Part shown: in pieces, positions 1-7,509 of the stretch
Numbering within the stretch: the stretch's first letter is position 1
Layout of the letters: each line of letters begins with the position of its first letter
Assembly: GCA_025936015.1 (NCBI GenBank)
Contig: JAICUE010000009.1
Span: 1 to 18,682, forward strand
Direction: 5' to 3'
Length of the DNA stretch: 18,682 nt
Source of the DNA: Gemmatimonadaceae bacterium
GTDB lineage: Bacteria > Gemmatimonadota > Gemmatimonadetes > Gemmatimonadales > Gemmatimonadaceae
The notes under the pieces: model-generated
The model's database searches: none
Told to the model about the DNA's origin: nothing
What the model saw: the letters and a program-made list of their open reading frames with translations, nothing else
Program-made: the position numbers and the translations under genes

Positions 1-499
1 GATCGCGGAGCGCCCGCAGTGCGGCGCGCACGTCGTCGATCCCCTGCCCGCTCGTGGCCGAGGCGAGCAGCACCGACGAGCCGGCCAACGTGGTCCCCGC
101 GAGCAGCGCGGCGACGCTCGCACCCACATCGCCTGCCCGAGCCGCGTCGACGGCGTCGACCTTCGTCACGACCGCGATCCCGTCGCGGATCCTGAGCGCG
201 TCGAGGAGCGGGAGGTGCTCGCGCGTCTGCGGCATCATCCCCTCGTCCGCCGCGACGACGAGCAGCGCGAGATCGATCCCGGTCGCCCCGGCGAGCATCG
301 TGCGGACGAACGCCTCGTGGCCGGGCACGTCCACCACCCCGGCGACACCGACGGCCGGCAATTCGAGCGGCGCGAAGCCGAGCTCGATGGTGATCCCGCG
401 TTTCTTTTCCTCGGGAAGGCGATCGGTGTCGACGCCGGTGAGCGCGCGGACGAGCGTCGTCTTGCCGTGGTCGATGTGGCCGGCGGTGCCGATGATCAT
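1..499 (-). CDS. selB: Selenocysteine-specific elongation factor SelB (N-terminal GTPase domain, cut by window edge)
   Basis: SelB is a translational GTPase that delivers selenocysteyl-tRNA to recoded UGA codons in the cytoplasm. The visible 166 codons cover essentially the G domain. G1 is GHIDHGKT (residues 7-14), the G2 region is RGITIE (34-39), G3 is DVPGHE (57-62), G4 is TKVD (112-115) and G5 is SAT (147-149). The stretch TGVDTDRLPEEKKRGITIEL is characteristic of SelB rather than EF-Tu. I chose the ATG at 499 because it begins the MIIGTAGHIDHGKT core and has a GAGG a few bases upstream; no start codon was seen further upstream in frame. The gene follows recO after 37 nt, so the two may be cotranscribed. 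The remaining domains and the C-terminal winged helices lie beyond base 1. No selA, selD or tRNA-Sec is visible here. EF-Tu or IF2 is unlikely given the motif spacing. Confidence 0.9.
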   Translation of the reverse strand, partial: MIIGTAGHIDHGKTTLVRALTGVDTDRLPEEKKRGITIELGFAPLELPAVGVAGVVDVPGHEAFVRTMLAGATGIDLALLVVAADEGMMPQTREHLPLLDALRIRDGIAVVTKVDAVDAARAGDVGASVAALLAGTTLAGSSVLLASATSGQGIDDVRAALRALRD

Positions 500-536
500 G
501 ACCGAGCCTCGCGCGTCGCGTTCGATCGCGGCCGGC

Positions 537-1295
537 TCATCCCTCGCCCGCCGACGTCGCCCACGCGTCGAACGCGCGGATCGCGCGGCCGTCGGCGAGA
601 TGCTCGCGCACGAACTCGTGCAGCAGCCGCTGATGGGCGCGCGCCTCGCGTCCGCCTAACGCGAGCGAGTCGCTGCCGCCGAGCCAGGCGCGGAGGGCGT
701 CGAGCGCGTCGCGCGGGATGGCGCGGCCGCCGCCATGGCTCGATGCGCAGCGATCGCAGAGGATGCCGCCGGCGCGATGGTGAAAGAGCACTGCGTCACC
801 CACCGCGACCGGCGAATGGCAGACGCTGCAGTCGTCGAGCGACGGGGCGAACCCTAACGCTCCGACGATCCGCCAGATCGCGCCGATCGTCCGCTCGCGC
901 CCAGCGCCGGGGGGTGCGGCGGCGACGTCGTCGAGCGCGTGTTCGACGATGTCGAAGAACTCGGGTCCGGAATCGTCGTGAGCGAAGCGCAGCACGATTT
1001 CGGCGATTGCCGCCGCGCCGGTGAAGCGGTCGAGGTCTGCCGCGAGCGCGCCGCGCGACCGGGTCACGTCGAAGCTGGTGAGCGTTTGCAAGTCGCGGCC
1101 AGGCTTCGTGAGCAGCTGCGCGCTTCCCTGCGCGAAGAGATCGAGCGCCGAACCAAAACGGCTGCGCGGCCGGCGCGCCCCCTTCGCGATCACCGCCTGC
1201 ACCCCTGCATCACGAGTGATGAGGCGGAGGATGCGCGACGACTCGAGGTATTCCATCCCATGCAACACGATCGCATCGGTGACGAGGAGCGGCAT
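537..1295 (-). CDS. recO: DNA repair protein RecO
   Basis: The 252-residue protein matches the length and layout of RecO, the mediator that with RecR loads RecA onto SSB-coated single-stranded DNA in RecF-pathway recombination. The N-terminus (VTDAIVLHGMEYLESSRILRL and on to about residue 80) fits the OB-fold domain. The C-terminal half carries a four-cysteine zinc site: C156 and C159 (CSVC), then C180 and C183 (CDRC). The start is the ATG at 1295; the upstream sequence lacks a strong Shine-Dalgarno. The gene sits 62 nt downstream of btuB and 37 nt upstream of selB. It carries one TTA-GGC codon pair and one TTA-GGG pair, the only one-base variant of the dispersed motif I found. Confidence 0.92.
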   Translation of the reverse strand: MPLLVTDAIVLHGMEYLESSRILRLITRDAGVQAVIAKGARRPRSRFGSALDLFAQGSAQLLTKPGRDLQTLTSFDVTRSRGALAADLDRFTGAAAIAEIVLRFAHDDSGPEFFDIVEHALDDVAAAPPGAGRERTIGAIWRIVGALGFAPSLDDCSVCHSPVAVGDAVLFHHRAGGILCDRCASSHGGGRAIPRDALDALRAWLGGSDSLALGGREARAHQRLLHEFVREHLADGRAIRAFDAWATSAGEG

Positions 1296-1340
1296 CCGTG
1301 AAAATTACTCGCGGGCACCCGACGCCGCGCGTGAAACGAT

Positions 1341-1355
1341 GGGCGAGGAGCGCCC
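1341..1355 (-). terminator. Short hairpin after btuB, possible weak terminator
   Basis: Just past the btuB stop codon, the minus strand can form a 5-bp GGGCG/CGCCC stem with a CTCCT loop, followed by ATCGTTTC. The run of T is poor, so this may be only a weak terminator or a chance GC palindrome. It is the only structure seen in the 62-nt btuB-recO gap. Confidence 0.25.
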
Positions 1356-1357
1356 GG

Positions 1358-3331
1358 TCATTCGTGGATCCGGACACCGACGAACACCATCCGCCCCGGC
1401 GTGCGAAATCCATAGACGTTCTCGTACGCGCGGTCGGTGAGGTTCTCGCCTCGCGCGGTGAGGGCGACGCCCCATCGACGCGCGTTCGCAACAACGACCG
1501 GGATCTCTGCCGCAGCTCCGAGCAGCGTATACGGCGCGAGTCGGACGCGGCCTCCGGGAAATCCGTAGTCGTAATCGTCACGCGCGCCGACACGGTCGAC
1601 GGTGGCGCTGACCGTCGCGCGCCGCGTCGTCAGGATCGCGTCCATCGCCGCGCTTCGGCGCGGACGGCGGAGCAGCGGTTTGCCGTTGGCGACGGCACCG
1701 AAGCCGCCGTTCCCTTCGTTGGTGACCTCGGTGTGGAGGAACGAGTAGCTCCCGTGCAGCGCCAGCGGGGCGACTGGCAGCGCACGTGCTTCGAGCTCCC
1801 ATCCGCTCGCCCGTGCGGCGACGACGTTGTAGTAGTCGGGCGTCGTTGGGTCGGCGGAATGGTCGACCACCCGATACTGGACGAGATCGGCGAAGTGCTG
1901 GTCGAACGCGGTCACGCCGAACGTGAGCCTTCCGTTCGCCACGCGCGACTCGGCGCCCACCTCGCGCGATCGAGTCCGTTCCGGGCGCAGGTCATGCGCG
2001 CCGATGCTGAAGGGTCCGTCGAACATCTCATCGAACGCCGGCTCCTTGAACGCGGTGCCGATGCTTGCCCGAAGCACGGTCCCGCGAAAGAGCTCCGATG
2101 CAACGCCGAGTCGCCCGGTGTTCACGAATCGCCCATTATCGAGCCGCTCGCGACGCCCGCTCGCGTCGGCAGCGAGGAGGGAACGTCCGGCACTCAGTTG
2201 CGCGTACAACGCGCGATTGGTGCGCGTCTCGTCGAACGCGGTCACCGCCGGGGCGAAGGTCTGGAACTGCGACCAGCCACGCGACTCCACTCGCTGCCCC
2301 TCGACCGCGCCGCCGAAGCCCGCGGTGATCGTCGCGGGAAGCGTCGCGATGAGCTCGACGTCCGCATTCCGGCGAAGCGCGCGGCCGTGCGAGCGGCTGT
2401 AGAAGCCGAGGGTGTCGCTCGGGCCATCGGCGCGGTCGTCGGAGAGCGCGCGCGTATCCGCGCGGCTGAGCAGCGCGCGGGCCGCGATGATCCTGCTGAC
2501 ACGCCAGCTGCCCGATGCGCCTAACGTCACCCGGTTGGAGCCGGTGTACGCGTTCGAGTCAGTCGGGATGCCGCTGCCGGTGGTCGGATAATTGTAGCGC
2601 GCGTCGCCGTAGCTCGAGGTGAGCGATGCCTCGCCCCTGGCGCCGGCGATACCGACCAGTGCGTTCGCGGTCGCATTGCGGAACTGGTTGTTGAACGGGA
2701 GGAAGCCGTTGCCGCGGTGGATCCCGCCGCCTAACGATGCGCGCAGGCGGGCCGCGCCCCCGACCTGGCGGCTGGCCGCCGATCCGGCGGTGAGATCGTA
2801 CTGGCGATCGCGGTCGGCGACGCTGGCCGCGACGTTGGTTCCCGGCTGGCGTCGCGTGAAAATCTGGACGACGCCGGTCATCGCGTCGGAGCCGTACTGC
2901 GCGCTCGCCGGCCCGCGGAGGACTTCGATCCGGTCGATGTTGTCGGTGGTCAGCGTCGCGAGGTCGAGTGCACCGCCCGGCGAGTTGACCGGCACGCCGT
3001 CGATCAGGACCTTGGCGAAGTTGCTGTTCCCGCCGCGGAGGAAGAGCGAGGCCTGGGAGCCCGGCCCCGCGGTCTGCGAGACCGTCACACCGGGCACGGT
3101 ACGCAGCGCGTCGACCACGGTCACGACGCCACGCGCGCGCAGCTCGGCGCCGGTGACGACCGTCGTCGAAGCCGTTGAGACCTTCGCCGGCGTCGGTACA
3201 CGCTCGGCGGTCACGATCACCGGCGAGAGCGCGACGGTGTCGGCCTTCGCTTGTCCCCGGATCGTCGACACCGGGGAAACCAGCACGACGATCGTCAGGC
3301 AGCGGGAAAGCAGCGCGGATTTATGAGACAT
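1358..3331 (-). CDS. btuB: TonB-dependent outer-membrane vitamin B12 receptor, BtuB-like
   Basis: This 657-residue protein has the layout of a TonB-dependent receptor. An N-terminal signal peptide (hydrophobic run CLTIVVLVSPVS, about residues 11-22) is followed by a TonB-box-like segment (SPVIVTAER). The plug domain carries VDALRTVPGV, LFLRGG, VLIDGVPVN and IDRIEVLRGP-SAQYGSDAMTGVVQI. A long beta-barrel rich in alternating residues fills the rest. The substrate assignment to cobalamin rests mainly on context: it is the last gene of a btuF-btuC-btuD-btuB run preceded by a cobalamin riboswitch. It starts with an ATG 18 nt after the btuD stop, with no good Shine-Dalgarno. The C-terminus reads VFVGVRIHE and lacks the usual terminal aromatic residue of outer-membrane barrels. 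It contains two TTA-GGC codon pairs. Another corrinoid or siderophore receptor is possible but less likely. Confidence 0.88.
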   Translation of the reverse strand: MSHKSALLSRCLTIVVLVSPVSTIRGQAKADTVALSPVIVTAERVPTPAKVSTASTTVVTGAELRARGVVTVVDALRTVPGVTVSQTAGPGSQASLFLRGGNSNFAKVLIDGVPVNSPGGALDLATLTTDNIDRIEVLRGPASAQYGSDAMTGVVQIFTRRQPGTNVAASVADRDRQYDLTAGSAASRQVGGAARLRASLGGGIHRGNGFLPFNNQFRNATANALVGIAGARGEASLTSSYGDARYNYPTTGSGIPTDSNAYTGSNRVTLGASGSWRVSRIIAARALLSRADTRALSDDRADGPSDTLGFYSRSHGRALRRNADVELIATLPATITAGFGGAVEGQRVESRGWSQFQTFAPAVTAFDETRTNRALYAQLSAGRSLLAADASGRRERLDNGRFVNTGRLGVASELFRGTVLRASIGTAFKEPAFDEMFDGPFSIGAHDLRPERTRSREVGAESRVANGRLTFGVTAFDQHFADLVQYRVVDHSADPTTPDYYNVVAARASGWELEARALPVAPLALHGSYSFLHTEVTNEGNGGFGAVANGKPLLRRPRRSAAMDAILTTRRATVSATVDRVGARDDYDYGFPGGRVRLAPYTLLGAAAEIPVVVANARRWGVALTARGENLTDRAYENVYGFRTPGRMVFVGVRIHE

Positions 3332-3349
3332 TGGGTGAAGAGGATGAGA

Positions 3350-4135
3350 TCAGGGGCGGCGGCCGCGGAGCGGAACAAGAGATGGCGCGCCGACCGCTGG
3401 GTCGCGGGTGACGACGACCGGCCATTCGTAGACGCGCTCGAGGATGTCGCCGCGCATCACGTCGTCGGGGGTGCCGGCGGCAGCGACTGCACCGTTATGA
3501 AGCAGCACGATCTGCGCGGCGAAGCGGGCGACGAGGTTGAGCTGGTGGCTGACGAGCAGCACCGCGATCCCGCCGGCGGCGAGCGAGGCGAGCAGCTCGA
3601 ACACGCTCATCTCGTGGGCGATGTCGAGAAAGGTCGTCGGCTCATCGAGCACGAGCGCCTTCGCCTGCTGGGCGAGGGCGCGAGCGATGCGGACGCGTTG
3701 CCACTCGCCGCCGGAAATCTCGTCGCTGCTGCGATCGACGAGATGCGCGACCCCGGCCGCGGCGATCGCCGCATTCACGGCGTCGTCATCGGTGCTGCTC
3801 CACCCGGAGAAGCCGCCGAGGTGCGGGTGCCGGCCGAACGCGACGAGCTCACGAACCGGAAGCGCGAATGTCGCATTCTCCCGCTGTGGCACGACGGCGA
3901 CGCGGCGCGCCCGCTCGCGGGGCGTCAGGGTCGCGACGTCGGTGCCGGCGATCCCGATCGTCCCGCGCTCGAGCGGGATCGTGCCGAGCAGCGCGCGCAC
4001 GAGCGTACTCTTGCCGCTGCCGTTAGGCCCGACGACGGCGGTGATCTGCCCGGCCGGCGCGGCGACCGTCACGCCATCGAGGGCGAGCGCAGCCTGGCGC
4101 GGATATCGGGCGGCGACGGCGTCGAAGGCGATCAT
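3350..4135 (-). CDS. btuD: ABC transporter ATP-binding protein for vitamin B12 import
   Basis: This is a cytoplasmic ATPase subunit of a type II (BtuCD/FecBCD-family) importer, 261 residues long. The Walker A motif is GPNGSGKST, the Q-loop lies in VVPQRENATF, the signature motif is SGGEWQRVRIARAL, Walker B is ALVLDEPTTFLD and the switch histidine is in LLVSHQLN. I chose the ATG at 4135 because the longer reading frame continues upstream inside btuC. At this ATG the btuC stop and the btuD start share one base (TGATG), a normal coupled junction. It pairs with btuC for the membrane channel and btuF for binding. The Walker A codons for Pro-Asn are CCT-AAC, part of a reverse-oriented copy of the dispersed heptamer. 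Confidence 0.92.
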   Translation of the reverse strand: MIAFDAVAARYPRQAALALDGVTVAAPAGQITAVVGPNGSGKSTLVRALLGTIPLERGTIGIAGTDVATLTPRERARRVAVVPQRENATFALPVRELVAFGRHPHLGGFSGWSSTDDDAVNAAIAAAGVAHLVDRSSDEISGGEWQRVRIARALAQQAKALVLDEPTTFLDIAHEMSVFELLASLAAGGIAVLLVSHQLNLVARFAAQIVLLHNGAVAAAGTPDDVMRGDILERVYEWPVVVTRDPAVGAPSLVPLRGRRP

Positions 4136-5127
4136 CAGCGGAGCGTCCGCAGCCGCGTGAGGAAGAACGGGACGCCGATCAGCGCGGTGACCGCGCCTAA
4201 CGGGAGCTCGGCCGGTGGCATCGCGATCCGCGCGACGACGTCGGCGGCGACCACCAGCGCGGCGCCGATGAGCGCGGCGGCGGCGAGCAGCGGCCGCTGC
4301 GTCCGCAGTCCAGTCGCCCGGGCGAGATGCGGTACCACCAATCCGACGAAGCCGATCAATCCGGCCGCGCTCACCGTCGCGGCAGCGAGCAGCGCCGAGA
4401 CGAGATAGACGAGCCGCGTGGTGCGCTCGACGCGCACGCCGAGCGCAGCAGCGGGCTCGTCGCCGAGCATGAGCGCGTCGACGTCCAGCGCATTCGCCCA
4501 GAGGATACCGCCGCCGATCGCGACGTAGATCGCGAGCGCGCGAACCCCGGTCCACTCGGCACCGCCGACGGATCCCATCATCCACCATGTCGCGTTGCGG
4601 ATCGCGTCGGCGGGCGCGTTGGCGAGGACGATCATGATGGCGGCGTTCGCGAACGCGCCGACGACGACGCCGGCCATGAGCAGCACGCGCCCATCGGCGC
4701 GTCCTCCCGCTGCCCGGGCGACGAGCAGTGCGACTGCCACCGCCGCGACGGCACCGGCGAACGCGGCGAGTGGAAGGAGCGCCGCGCCGGCGACGCCGGC
4801 GACGCCGGCGACGACGGCCAGCACCGCGCCGACCGCCGCGCCGCCGGACACGCCGAGCAGGTAGGGCTCGGCGAGCGGGTTCCGCAGCGTGGCCTGAAGC
4901 GCGGTACCCGACATCGCGAGCCCCGCGCCGACCAGCGCGGCGAGCGCGACGCGCGGCAGCCGGAGCTCGCGGACAACGGTGACGGTCAGCGGGTCGCCGC
5001 GCCCGCCGATCGCGCGGAGGACGGCGCCGGGCGCGAGGGAAATCGTGCCCGACGCCACGCCGACAATCGCGACGGCGAGGAGGAGCAACGTCGCCAGCGC
5101 GATCACGACCGCGAAGCGGCGCGTCAC
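4135..5127 (-). CDS. btuC: ABC transporter permease for vitamin B12, FecCD family
   Basis: The roughly 330-residue, almost wholly hydrophobic protein fits the ten-helix FecCD/BtuC permease family in the inner membrane. Family-typical segments include RLPRVALAALVGAGLAMSG, LRNPLAEPYLLGVSGGA, WMMGSVGG and GLIGFVGLVVPHLAR. The last of these precedes the cytoplasmic loop that contacts the ATPase. Two GTG starts are possible. The one at 5127 overlaps the btuF stop as GTGA, an arrangement seen repeatedly in this window; the other at 5139 would add four residues. I prefer 5127. A nine-base unit repeated three times (4786-4812) encodes Val-Ala-Gly repeats in a membrane segment. The stop shares one base with the btuD start. 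Confidence 0.9.
   Translation of the reverse strand: MTRRFAVVIALATLLLLAVAIVGVASGTISLAPGAVLRAIGGRGDPLTVTVVRELRLPRVALAALVGAGLAMSGTALQATLRNPLAEPYLLGVSGGAAVGAVLAVVAGVAGVAGAALLPLAAFAGAVAAVAVALLVARAAGGRADGRVLLMAGVVVGAFANAAIMIVLANAPADAIRNATWWMMGSVGGAEWTGVRALAIYVAIGGGILWANALDVDALMLGDEPAAALGVRVERTTRLVYLVSALLAAATVSAAGLIGFVGLVVPHLARATGLRTQRPLLAAAALIGAALVVAADVVARIAMPPAELPLGAVTALIGVPFFLTRLRTLR
4786..4812. repeat. Three tandem copies of a 9-bp unit inside btuC
   Basis: The unit GCCGGCGAC is present three times head to tail on the plus strand. On the coding strand it is in frame and encodes repeated Val-Ala-Gly. Loss or gain of a unit would not shift the frame; it would change a transmembrane segment by three residues. 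Confidence 0.8.
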
Positions 5128-6056
5128 GGCCCCGTCCACCCCGGGTGGAGGATGCGGGCGAGCGAGCGCGCCGCCATGCCTAACGTCACGCCGGGGCGGT
5201 TGAGGAGCGCGTCGTCGATCTCGTAGACCCGGCCGTCGCGGACCGCGGCGACGTCGCGCCAGCGCGGACTGGTGCGGAGGAGGTTCGCCTTTCCCGGATC
5301 GACGAGGATGACGGCCGGGTCGCGGCGCAGCACATCCTCGAGCGAGACCGACGCGGCGGCCTCGGGCCGATCGGCGTACACGTTGTCACCGCCGGCGATC
5401 GCGAGCAGCTCGCTCTGGTAGCTTCCGCCGCCGAGGACGAGGATCGGGTTGTCCCAGAGATACCAGAGCACCCGCGGGTGCGGGAGCGCGGCCGTCGCCT
5501 GGCGGATCCGATCGAGCGTCCGCTCGACGCTGTCGGCGACGATGCGCCCGGCCGCGGTGTCGCCGGCGAGCGCGCCTAACGTCATGGCCGCCCGGCGGAA
5601 GTCAGCGATCCGGTCGATCTTGAAACCGACCACCCGCACCCCGGCCGCGCGCAGCGCCCGTGCAGCGCCGCGGTTCTCGTTCGAGGCGTAGAGGACGACG
5701 ACGTCCGGATGCGCGGCGAGGATCTTCTCGACGTTTGGGCCGAGCCCGGGACCGAGATCGTCGAGGGACTTCGCCGCGGCCGGCCATTCGTCGTAGCTGT
5801 CGCGGCCGACGAGCCGTCCGGCCGCGCCCAACGCGTAGAAGAGCTCCGTCGTCGTCGGGTTGAGCGAGGCGATTCTCGACGCCGGTGTCAGCGCGACCGT
5901 GTCGCCGAAATCGTCGACGACGCGGGACGCCGACGCGACCGGTCGCGCGCTGTCGCGTGCCGCGCCGGAGTCGCCGCGCGGCGCGCAGGCCGCGGCAAGG
6001 CTCACGGCGAACATCGCATCGAGCGACGCGGCGACGACGACGCGCGGAAACGACAA
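5124..6056 (-). CDS. btuF: Periplasmic vitamin B12-binding lipoprotein
   Basis: This protein has the layout of the class III (helical-backbone) solute-binding family used by BtuF and iron-complex importers. Recognisable segments are RIASLNPTTTELFYALGAAGRLVG, PDVVVLY, VLGGGSYQSELLAIAGGDNV and ILVDPG. It would bind cobalamin in the periplasm and hand it to BtuCD. I chose a TTG start at 6056: it has a strong GGAGG six bases upstream and yields a 310-residue protein with a compact signal peptide ending in a lipobox, LAAAC, with Cys24. The alternative in-frame GTG at 6131 adds 25 Arg-rich residues before the signal peptide. It lies inside the hairpin next to the riboswitch. Which start is used is an open question. 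The last bases overlap btuC as GTGA. Confidence 0.85.
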   Translation of the reverse strand: MSFPRVVVAASLDAMFAVSLAAACAPRGDSGAARDSARPVASASRVVDDFGDTVALTPASRIASLNPTTTELFYALGAAGRLVGRDSYDEWPAAAKSLDDLGPGLGPNVEKILAAHPDVVVLYASNENRGAARALRAAGVRVVGFKIDRIADFRRAAMTLGALAGDTAAGRIVADSVERTLDRIRQATAALPHPRVLWYLWDNPILVLGGGSYQSELLAIAGGDNVYADRPEAAASVSLEDVLRRDPAVILVDPGKANLLRTSPRWRDVAAVRDGRVYEIDDALLNRPGVTLGMAARSLARILHPGWTGP

Positions 6057-6126
6057 CGGGCACCTCCATGGATGGCGGAGGCGCCCGGAACGATGCACGA
6101 CGCGCCCTGACGGTGCGCGCATGGTC

Positions 6127-6159
6127 GCCACGATTCCTCCCCCGAGGATCGGTAGTGGC
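6127..6159 (-). promoter_or_regulatory. Hairpin enclosing a Shine-Dalgarno and GTG, likely riboswitch expression platform
   Basis: Immediately 3' of the riboswitch P1 helix, the transcript can pair GCCAC with GTGGC. Inside that, GATCCTC can pair with GAGGAATC, with one bulge. The inner right arm contains a strong GGGGGAGGA ribosome-binding sequence, and the GTG start candidate at 6131 lies in the outer right arm. This is what a translation-blocking sequestor looks like. No U-tract follows, so it is not a classic terminator. Confidence 0.55.
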
Positions 6160-6310
6160 GCGGACGACGAGTCGTCTCCTGGCTCCGGGCCGCATCGCTC
6201 GCCTTCCCGACCCCAGTGGCTGAGTCAGTGGCGTGTGAGCGTGCGTGTCTGCCCGTTACAGTGGCGGGGCCGCACCGGCGTTGCACCGGTTTCCGTGGCT
6301 CCCGTCCGCG
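6160..6310 (-). promoter_or_regulatory. Cobalamin (vitamin B12) riboswitch
   Basis: The minus strand carries the conserved cobalamin-aptamer blocks in order. First come GAAACCGGTGCAAC, GCCGGTGCGGCC and CCGCCACTGTAA (within about 6255-6295). After a variable arm come GCCACTG and GGGAAGGCG (about 6200-6217). Then comes the B12-box-like AGCCAGGAGAC (about 6174-6184). A candidate P1 helix pairs GCGGACG (6303-6309) with CGTCCGC (6160-6166) and sets the limits. It stands directly upstream of btuF-btuC-btuD-btuB, the classic target of B12 repression. Recognition is by eye against the known consensus (Rfam cobalamin family), without a covariance-model score. Confidence 0.93.
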
Positions 6311-6327
6311 AGTTCAATTGTCCGTCG

Positions 6328-6356
6328 AATCTACTCCGCGCCGCCGCGCTGCGCAA
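6328..6356 (-). promoter_or_regulatory. Candidate promoter for the B12 uptake operon
   Basis: On the minus strand, TTGCGC (6351-6356) and TAGATT (6328-6333) are separated by 17 nt. They fit weakly to a housekeeping -35/-10 pair. Initiation would fall just before the riboswitch. The -10 hexamer overlaps the stop codon of the preceding gene. Matches are only 3/6 and 4/6, so this is tentative. Confidence 0.3.
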
Positions 6357-7509
6357 TCGCGTCGGCAAGTCGCGCCTTGAGGTCGGCGCGCTTCAACTCA
6401 TACGTCTCGCGCGCTTCCGGCGATGGCGCCGCGTCGCGTTCGAATTCTGCGTCGAGCGTCGCGATCCGCCGGGCGATCGCGTCGGGATCGCGCGCCCACG
6501 GTGGTTCGTAGCCGGCGCTGTTCGTCGCCCGCCGGGCGCGCCAGGTGGTCCGCGCGAGGACGACCAGCATCGCCGCGCCTAACGCGAGTGCGACGATGGC
6601 GATGAACGCCCCGCGCGAGATCCGCGGCGGCGTCGCGATGACGATCCGGATGACGTTCGTCGGCGCGACGTCGCGAGCGGTGAACCGCCGGAAGCGCCGG
6701 CCATCGACGTTCACCGGATCGACCTCGGAGAGACCCGCCCCGCTCGCGACGCCGAGACTGTCCTCGACCAGCACTTCGAGCACGTCGGTGTGGTGCTCGG
6801 CGGGGATGCTCAGCGGGAACGCGTTAGGCGGGAGATCGTAGGAGAAGGACAGCTGCTTGAGCCCCGGTGCGATCGGCGCGACGACGTCGACGCGCGCATC
6901 CTTCGCCGTGACCGCGTCGGCGGAGATGTCGCCGTCGCCGACGTGGAACTCACGCGCGGACGCCGGAATTCCGCCCGTCCAGGTGCTGCCGTCGGGCGCC
7001 GCGATCCGGGTGACCGACGTGTCGTTCGAGAGCTCGAACACCTCGATCACCGAGCGCGTGCCATTCGCGGCCGGGGCCGAAACGACGATGTGGCGTCCGC
7101 GCTGCGTGATGGTGACGGGCCGGCTCGTCGTGTCGAACACGGTGAGGTCGGCATCTTCGCCGCGCACGATCGGATTCCGCAGTGGCGCGGAGAAGTAGGT
7201 GATTCCCGAGTAGCTGACCGACACGAAGTGGATCGCGGTGGTGTCGGCCGGTGCCGGGTAGCGAAAGGAAAAACGGCCGTCGCGATCGGTGACCATCGAG
7301 TCGAGCGGGTGACCGCCGGCGCGCGTCACCTGATGAAGCGTGACCCTGATCGACGGAACGGGCAGTGGATCCTGCTGGTTCGCGTGCGGCCGCATCACGC
7401 GCCCCTCGACGAGCCACGTTCCACGCTGTGCCAGCAACACGCCCGGCAGCAGCAGCGCGGCAACGATCGTCAGGCACCGCACCAGCTGCCGAGCCGTGCG
7501 CACGGTCAC
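6331..7509 (-). CDS. Membrane-anchored protein of unknown function with carboxypeptidase-regulatory-like N-terminal domain
   Basis: I do not recognise a named family for the whole protein. It has 392 residues. A signal peptide (LVRCLTIVAALLLPGVLLAQ, about residues 9-28) is followed by a beta-rich domain. That domain contains VEGRV..., DRDGRFSFRYPAPADTTAIHFVSVSYSGITYFS, the pattern of carboxypeptidase-regulatory or transthyretin-like folds that modify or bind ligands outside the cytoplasm. A second beta-rich region follows, then one transmembrane helix (about 300-319, GAFIAIVALALGAAMLVVLA). The last 73 residues form a charged, probably helical cytoplasmic tail (DAIARRIATLDAEFERD, ELKRADLKARLADAIAQR), loosely like tails of cytochrome c biogenesis proteins. 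The GTG start at 7509 overlaps the stop of the upstream nuclease-domain gene as GTGA, so the two are coupled. The gene ends 20 nt before the riboswitch. Confidence 0.75.
   Translation of the reverse strand: MTVRTARQLVRCLTIVAALLLPGVLLAQRGTWLVEGRVMRPHANQQDPLPVPSIRVTLHQVTRAGGHPLDSMVTDRDGRFSFRYPAPADTTAIHFVSVSYSGITYFSAPLRNPIVRGEDADLTVFDTTSRPVTITQRGRHIVVSAPAANGTRSVIEVFELSNDTSVTRIAAPDGSTWTGGIPASAREFHVGDGDISADAVTAKDARVDVVAPIAPGLKQLSFSYDLPPNAFPLSIPAEHHTDVLEVLVEDSLGVASGAGLSEVDPVNVDGRRFRRFTARDVAPTNVIRIVIATPPRISRGAFIAIVALALGAAMLVVLARTTWRARRATNSAGYEPPWARDPDAIARRIATLDAEFERDAAPSPEARETYELKRADLKARLADAIAQRGGAE

Noticed and set aside
496..540. Short minus-strand ATG frame overlapping the recO stop as ATGA
   Set aside because: It stops after 14 codons and its TGA overlaps the selB ATG. 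It is too short and has no supporting evidence, though it might act as a coupling leader.
1298..2524. Long plus-strand open frames opposite btuB and most other genes
   Set aside because: High GC leaves the complementary frames open. Their translations are Arg/Ala-rich with no recognisable domains, and each lies opposite a gene with clear motifs.
3288..7476. Shared 14-mer ACGATCGTCAGGCA in the signal-peptide regions of btuB (3288-3301) and the unknown membrane protein (7463-7476)
   Set aside because: One 14-base match between positions is expected by chance in a window of this size. Both encode CLTIV in signal peptides, which share composition.
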